This document shows, piece after piece, positions 60,923-64,000 of a stretch of 64,000 nt of DNA. The position numbers were made by a program, and so were the translations under genes. Position 1 is the first letter of the stretch; the number at the start of each line of letters is the position of its first letter. The DNA comes from Streptomyces sp. SirexAA-E (GTDB lineage Bacteria; Actinomycetota; Actinomycetes; Streptomycetales; Streptomycetaceae): positions 372,001-436,000 of the forward strand of contig NC_015953.1 in NCBI RefSeq assembly GCF_000177195.2, given 5' to 3'. The notes under the pieces were generated by a model. The model saw nothing but the letters and a program-made list of their open reading frames with translations. It searched no databases and was not told the origin of the DNA.

Positions 60923-63900
60923 CTACGGCTTCTCGCCGTCGTGGAGCGTCTTCACCTCCTGGTCGGTGAGCGCCTTGTCGTAGACCCGCACCTGATCAAT
61001 GGATCCGTTCCAGAAGTCGGTGTTCCCACCCGACCACTTGGCGCGGCCCACGGAGAGCGGGCCGCTGCTGACGTCGGCGGACCCGGCGGTCTCGGTCGCG
61101 GCGAGGGCGCCGTCGACGTAGAGCTTGATCCGGTCACCGCTGCGGACGCCGACGAGGTGGTACCAGCGGCCGAGTTCGGGCGTGATCTCCAGCCGGGCCC
61201 GGTGGGCGCCGGGGGTGGAGAAGGCGAACGCGCCCTGCCCGTACTGGAGGTAGAAGGGGTTCTCCTGGCGCCGGCCGTCCTGGCTGACGACGGTGGCGTA
61301 GTTGCCCGGAAGGGCGTCGAGCGAGGCCCAGGCCGAGACGGTGTAGTCGCCGGTGGTGTCGACGACCGGCCCGTCGGTCTGGGCGTACCGGCCCGCGCCG
61401 TCGAACTTCAGCGCCGAGCCGTGCACGCCCGGCGTCCAGGACGTCCCTTCGGTCAGGGTGAGGTGCTTGCGGTTCGGGCCGCTGTCGGCGGCCTTGGTGC
61501 CCTTGTTCTCGTCGAGGGACCAGGAGCCGCCGCCCTTGAGGGCGTCGCGCTCACCGGCCGCGGCACCGGCGGCGATGACCTCGCGGTTGATCTTGCGCAC
61601 CTTGGCCGGGTCGACCTTGATCTCACGGCGGTCGTACGTCCAGAGGCCGTTGAGCTCGTTCTCCAGGTCGGTCACCTGGGTGTAGATGGAGCCGGAGAGT
61701 TCGGCGCCGGCCGCCTCCAGGTAGTACGTGCGGGTGTTCTCGACGTACTTGGCGGTCAGGGCGTCCTTGTCGGCCACACCGCTGTAGATCGCGGTGGGCG
61801 CGCCCGGCCACATGTGTCCGGGCATCCGCAGGGTGAAGCCGCCGTGCTCCCCGTCCATCGCGGCGCGCTTGTCGTCCGGGAAGGCCGGGTCGGTGTTGTT
61901 GTAGTCGTGGTGGTCGATGATGTCGCCCTTGCCGGAGTCACCCTTGGAGTTGCAGCAGTTGACACCGCTGTGGGCGTTGACCACCCGGGACGGGTCCGCG
62001 GCCTGGACCTGCTCGGTGATCTTCCCGGTCTCGGTGCGGTCCCACTCGCCCCAGCCCTCGTTGAAGACGATCCAGGCTCCGATCGAGGGATAGTTGTGCA
62101 GCTGCTCCATCATCTCGGCGCCCTGGTCGAGGAAGGCCTTCTGGCCCTTCTCGCCGGTGATGTTCCCGGAGACGAAGTCCTGCCAGACCAGCAGTCCGAG
62201 CTTGTCGGCGTGGTAGTACCAGCGGGCGGGCTCCACCTTGATGTGCTTGCGCACGGAGTTGAAGCCGAGGTCCTTCTGCGCCTTCAGGTCGAAGACGAGG
62301 GCCGCGTCGCTGGGCGCCGTGTTGAGGCCGTCGGGGTAGAACCCCTGGTCGAGCTGGGCGAGGGAGAAGAACGGCTTCCCGTTGAGCACCAGCTTCTGGT
62401 AACCGCCGACCTCGGCGACGCCGAAGGAGCGCATCCCGAAGTAGCTGTCGACGGTGTCCTTCGAGCGGCCGTCCTGGAGCGTGACCTCCAGGTCGTAGAG
62501 GTACGGGTCGTCCGGTGTCCACAGGTGCTGCTTCGCGACCGGCAGGCTGAGCTCGCGGTTGGCCGCACCGGTGACCTTGCCGACGACCTTGCCCTTCTTG
62601 TCGCGGGCGACGGCGGTGATCCGGGCGGACTTCGAGGCGTCCTCGGAGTTGACGGTCAGGGCGAGCCGGCCCTTGTCGATGTCGGGGGTGGTCGTCAGGG
62701 AGTCGACGGCGGCGGGGGCGACGGGCTCCATCCAGACGGTCTGCCAGATGCCGGACGAGGCGGTGTAGAAGATGCCGCTGGGGTTCGCGGACTGCTTGCC
62801 GGTGGGCTGGTCGTCGCCGGTGGTGTCGGTGACCGCGACGACGATCTCCTGGGAGCCGCTGCCCTTGAGCGCGTCGGTGATGTCGGCGCTGAAGGCGGTG
62901 TAGCCGCCGGTGTGCGTGGCGACCTGCTTGCCGTTGACCCAGACCGTCGCCTGGTAGTCGACGGCGCCGAAGTTGAGCTTCAGGCGCTCGCCGTCGCGCT
63001 TGCCGACCTTCCAGCCCTTGGGGACGGTGACGAGCTTGCGGTAGAACATGTGGTCTTCGTGGCGCTCGATCCCGGAGAGCTGGGACTCCACGGGGTAGGG
63101 CACGGTGATGCGCTCGCCGAGCTTCTTGCCGAAGGCCGGCTTCTCGCCCGCCTTCGCCCCGGCGAACTCCCACGGTCCGTTGAGGTTCTGCCACCGGTCG
63201 CGCACCTGCTGCGGACGCGGGTACTCGGGCAGCGGCTTCTTGGCGTTCACCTTCTCGCCCCAGGGGGTGAGCAGGCGCTGGGTGGAGCGGTTCTCGGCGC
63301 GGCGGGTGATCTCGGGGACCTTCTCGCCGCCCGCCTTCAGGCCGCCCTCGCCGTCGTACGCGAAGCGGACCCGCTGGTCCTTCTGGACGGCCTCGCCCAG
63401 GGTGACGAGCAGCGTCCTGGAGTCACCCGGGGCCTGCGTGACCGACTTCACGGGCATCGGCGTGGTGTCGGCCTCGACGGTGAGGTGGTCCGCGACGCCC
63501 CGGATGTCACGGACGGGGCCGTCGAAGGTGGCGCGCAGCTTGCGCCCGTCCTCGCCCAGCCGCAGACCGACCGGGTAGACCTCGAAGTCGGCGGGCGGGG
63601 TGAACGCCGACTCGGGCACGATCTGCTTGGCGAGCTTCGGGCTCGACCAGCGCAGGAACATGTTGGCCCCGCCGGTGTCCTGGAACATCTCCAGCTTGAA
63701 GTCGTGCTGTTCGCCCGCCTTCAGCGTGAGGGGCGCGCTGGTCTGCTCCTTGTCCCAGTCCGGCTCCCAGTGGTCGATGACGGCCTTGCCGTCGATGAAG
63801 AGCCGGAAGCCGTTGTCACCGGTGGCGTAGAACGTGTAGTCCCCGGTCTCCGGGGCCTCGATCCGGCCGGTCCAGCGGGCGGTGGTGTGCTCGGTCTTCC

Positions 63901-64000
63901 CCGTGGTCGACTGGAACTCACCGGTCAGGCCGGGGAAGTTGATGTCGGGGTCGAGCGCCACGCCGCCGAGTTCGGCGAAGTCGCGGGCGCCGGGCGCCGA
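60923..64000 (-). CDS. Large GH2-family glycosidase with PA14 and LamG modules, 5' end cut by window
   Basis: Only the last 1025 residues are in the window; the N-terminus continues beyond base 64000. In order from the edge: a PA14 domain (WTGRIEAPETGDYTFYATGD, RLFIDGKAVIDHWEPDW), a short beta module, then GH2 sugar-binding, Ig-like and barrel domains. The acid/base glutamate is in WIVFNEGWGEWDRTET, and the probable nucleophile in AAMDGEHGGFTLRMPG. A C-terminal LamG/concanavalin-like module (about the last 200 residues) begins NRKHLTLTEGTSWTPGVHGS. The GH2 part is a clear paralogue of the enzyme at 56373 (shared KPLPEYPRPQ, HPGG/FYTASSGIWQTVW and DPSRVVNAHSGVNCC-type blocks). It is probably secreted; the signal is not visible. 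Substrate unknown. Confidence 0.88.
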   Translation of the reverse strand, partial: SAPGARDFAELGGVALDPDINFPGLTGEFQSTTGKTEHTTARWTGRIEAPETGDYTFYATGDNGFRLFIDGKAVIDHWEPDWDKEQTSAPLTLKAGEQHDFKLEMFQDTGGANMFLRWSSPKLAKQIVPESAFTPPADFEVYPVGLRLGEDGRKLRATFDGPVRDIRGVADHLTVEADTTPMPVKSVTQAPGDSRTLLVTLGEAVQKDQRVRFAYDGEGGLKAGGEKVPEITRRAENRSTQRLLTPWGEKVNAKKPLPEYPRPQQVRDRWQNLNGPWEFAGAKAGEKPAFGKKLGERITVPYPVESQLSGIERHEDHMFYRKLVTVPKGWKVGKRDGERLKLNFGAVDYQATVWVNGKQVATHTGGYTAFSADITDALKGSGSQEIVVAVTDTTGDDQPTGKQSANPSGIFYTASSGIWQTVWMEPVAPAAVDSLTTTPDIDKGRLALTVNSEDASKSARITAVARDKKGKVVGKVTGAANRELSLPVAKQHLWTPDDPYLYDLEVTLQDGRSKDTVDSYFGMRSFGVAEVGGYQKLVLNGKPFFSLAQLDQGFYPDGLNTAPSDAALVFDLKAQKDLGFNSVRKHIKVEPARWYYHADKLGLLVWQDFVSGNITGEKGQKAFLDQGAEMMEQLHNYPSIGAWIVFNEGWGEWDRTETGKITEQVQAADPSRVVNAHSGVNCCNSKGDSGKGDIIDHHDYNNTDPAFPDDKRAAMDGEHGGFTLRMPGHMWPGAPTAIYSGVADKDALTAKYVENTRTYYLEAAGAELSGSIYTQVTDLENELNGLWTYDRREIKVDPAKVRKINREVIAAGAAAGERDALKGGGSWSLDENKGTKAADSGPNRKHLTLTEGTSWTPGVHGSALKFDGAGRYAQTDGPVVDTTGDYTVSAWASLDALPGNYATVVSQDGRRQENPFYLQYGQGAFAFSTPGAHRARLEITPELGRWYHLVGVRSGDRIKLYVDGALAATETAGSADVSSGPLSVGRAKWSGGNTDFWNGSIDQVRVYDKALTDQEVKTLHDGEKP

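Noticed and set aside
1..64000. Secondary-metabolite biosynthesis cluster
   Set aside because: No polyketide synthase, NRPS, terpene cyclase, lanthipeptide or siderophore synthetase genes were seen; the ABC-F gene alone is not evidence of one.

Overview
The window is high-GC actinobacterial DNA and almost certainly a Streptomyces chromosome. Codon use is strongly G/C at third positions, Tat and lipoprotein export signals are abundant, four LacI-family regulators are present, and the order malR-malE-malF-malG-aglA matches the known Streptomyces maltose locus. No rRNA, tRNA, CRISPR array or antibiotic biosynthesis cluster was seen.

Left part (1-20 kb): mixed housekeeping, stress and salvage genes. 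It opens with an ABC-F ribosome-protection ATPase cut by the window edge, preceded by a tiny leader ORF and alternative hairpins that look like an attenuator. Next come a membrane PP2C phosphatase, a GNAT enzyme, a SigB/SigF-type sigma factor, a sulfite-oxidase-family enzyme and a 3-hydroxyisobutyrate-dehydrogenase-family enzyme. A corrinoid salvage set follows: CbiZ, plus a BtuF-BtuC-BtuD importer behind a clear cobalamin riboswitch. Then come an acyl-CoA oxidase-like gene with a coupled small ORF, a zinc-ligand-free L31 (rpmE2), a binding protein without signal peptide and another GNAT gene behind a perfect CebR-type palindrome. From about 17.6 to 19.4 kb lies a decayed patch: an ATPase-domain fragment, a coiled-coil fragment, an orphan membrane protein and a frameshifted IS5-type transposase remnant.

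Right part (20-64 kb): a dense run of carbohydrate genes. Blocks, in order: xylan (acetyl xylan esterase and GH11 xylanase, both with CBM2, behind XlnR-like operators); maltose/alpha-glucan (aglA, malGFE, malR, then a 1429-residue GH87 alpha-1,3-glucanase); a secreted subtilase; a GH78 alpha-L-rhamnosidase; a GH42 beta-galactosidase with a sugar ABC importer and divergent LacI regulator; galM with a LacI regulator and a YtfQRT-YjfF-like furanose importer; and an arabinoside block (GH127 with a triplicated lectin-like tail, GH2 with an AbfB module, a PhyH dioxygenase, a LacI regulator, and a second large GH2 with PA14 and LamG modules running off the right edge).

How it works together: secreted modular enzymes release sugars from plant or fungal polymers, dedicated ABC importers take them up (their shared MsiK-type ATPase is not in this window for the MalFG-type systems), and intracellular enzymes finish the job. 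Each block has its own LacI regulator and palindromic operators. The combined rhamnosidase, galactosidase, furanose importer and arabinosidase blocks fit use of pectic arabinogalactan or Hyp-linked arabinosides. That assignment of substrate is inference.
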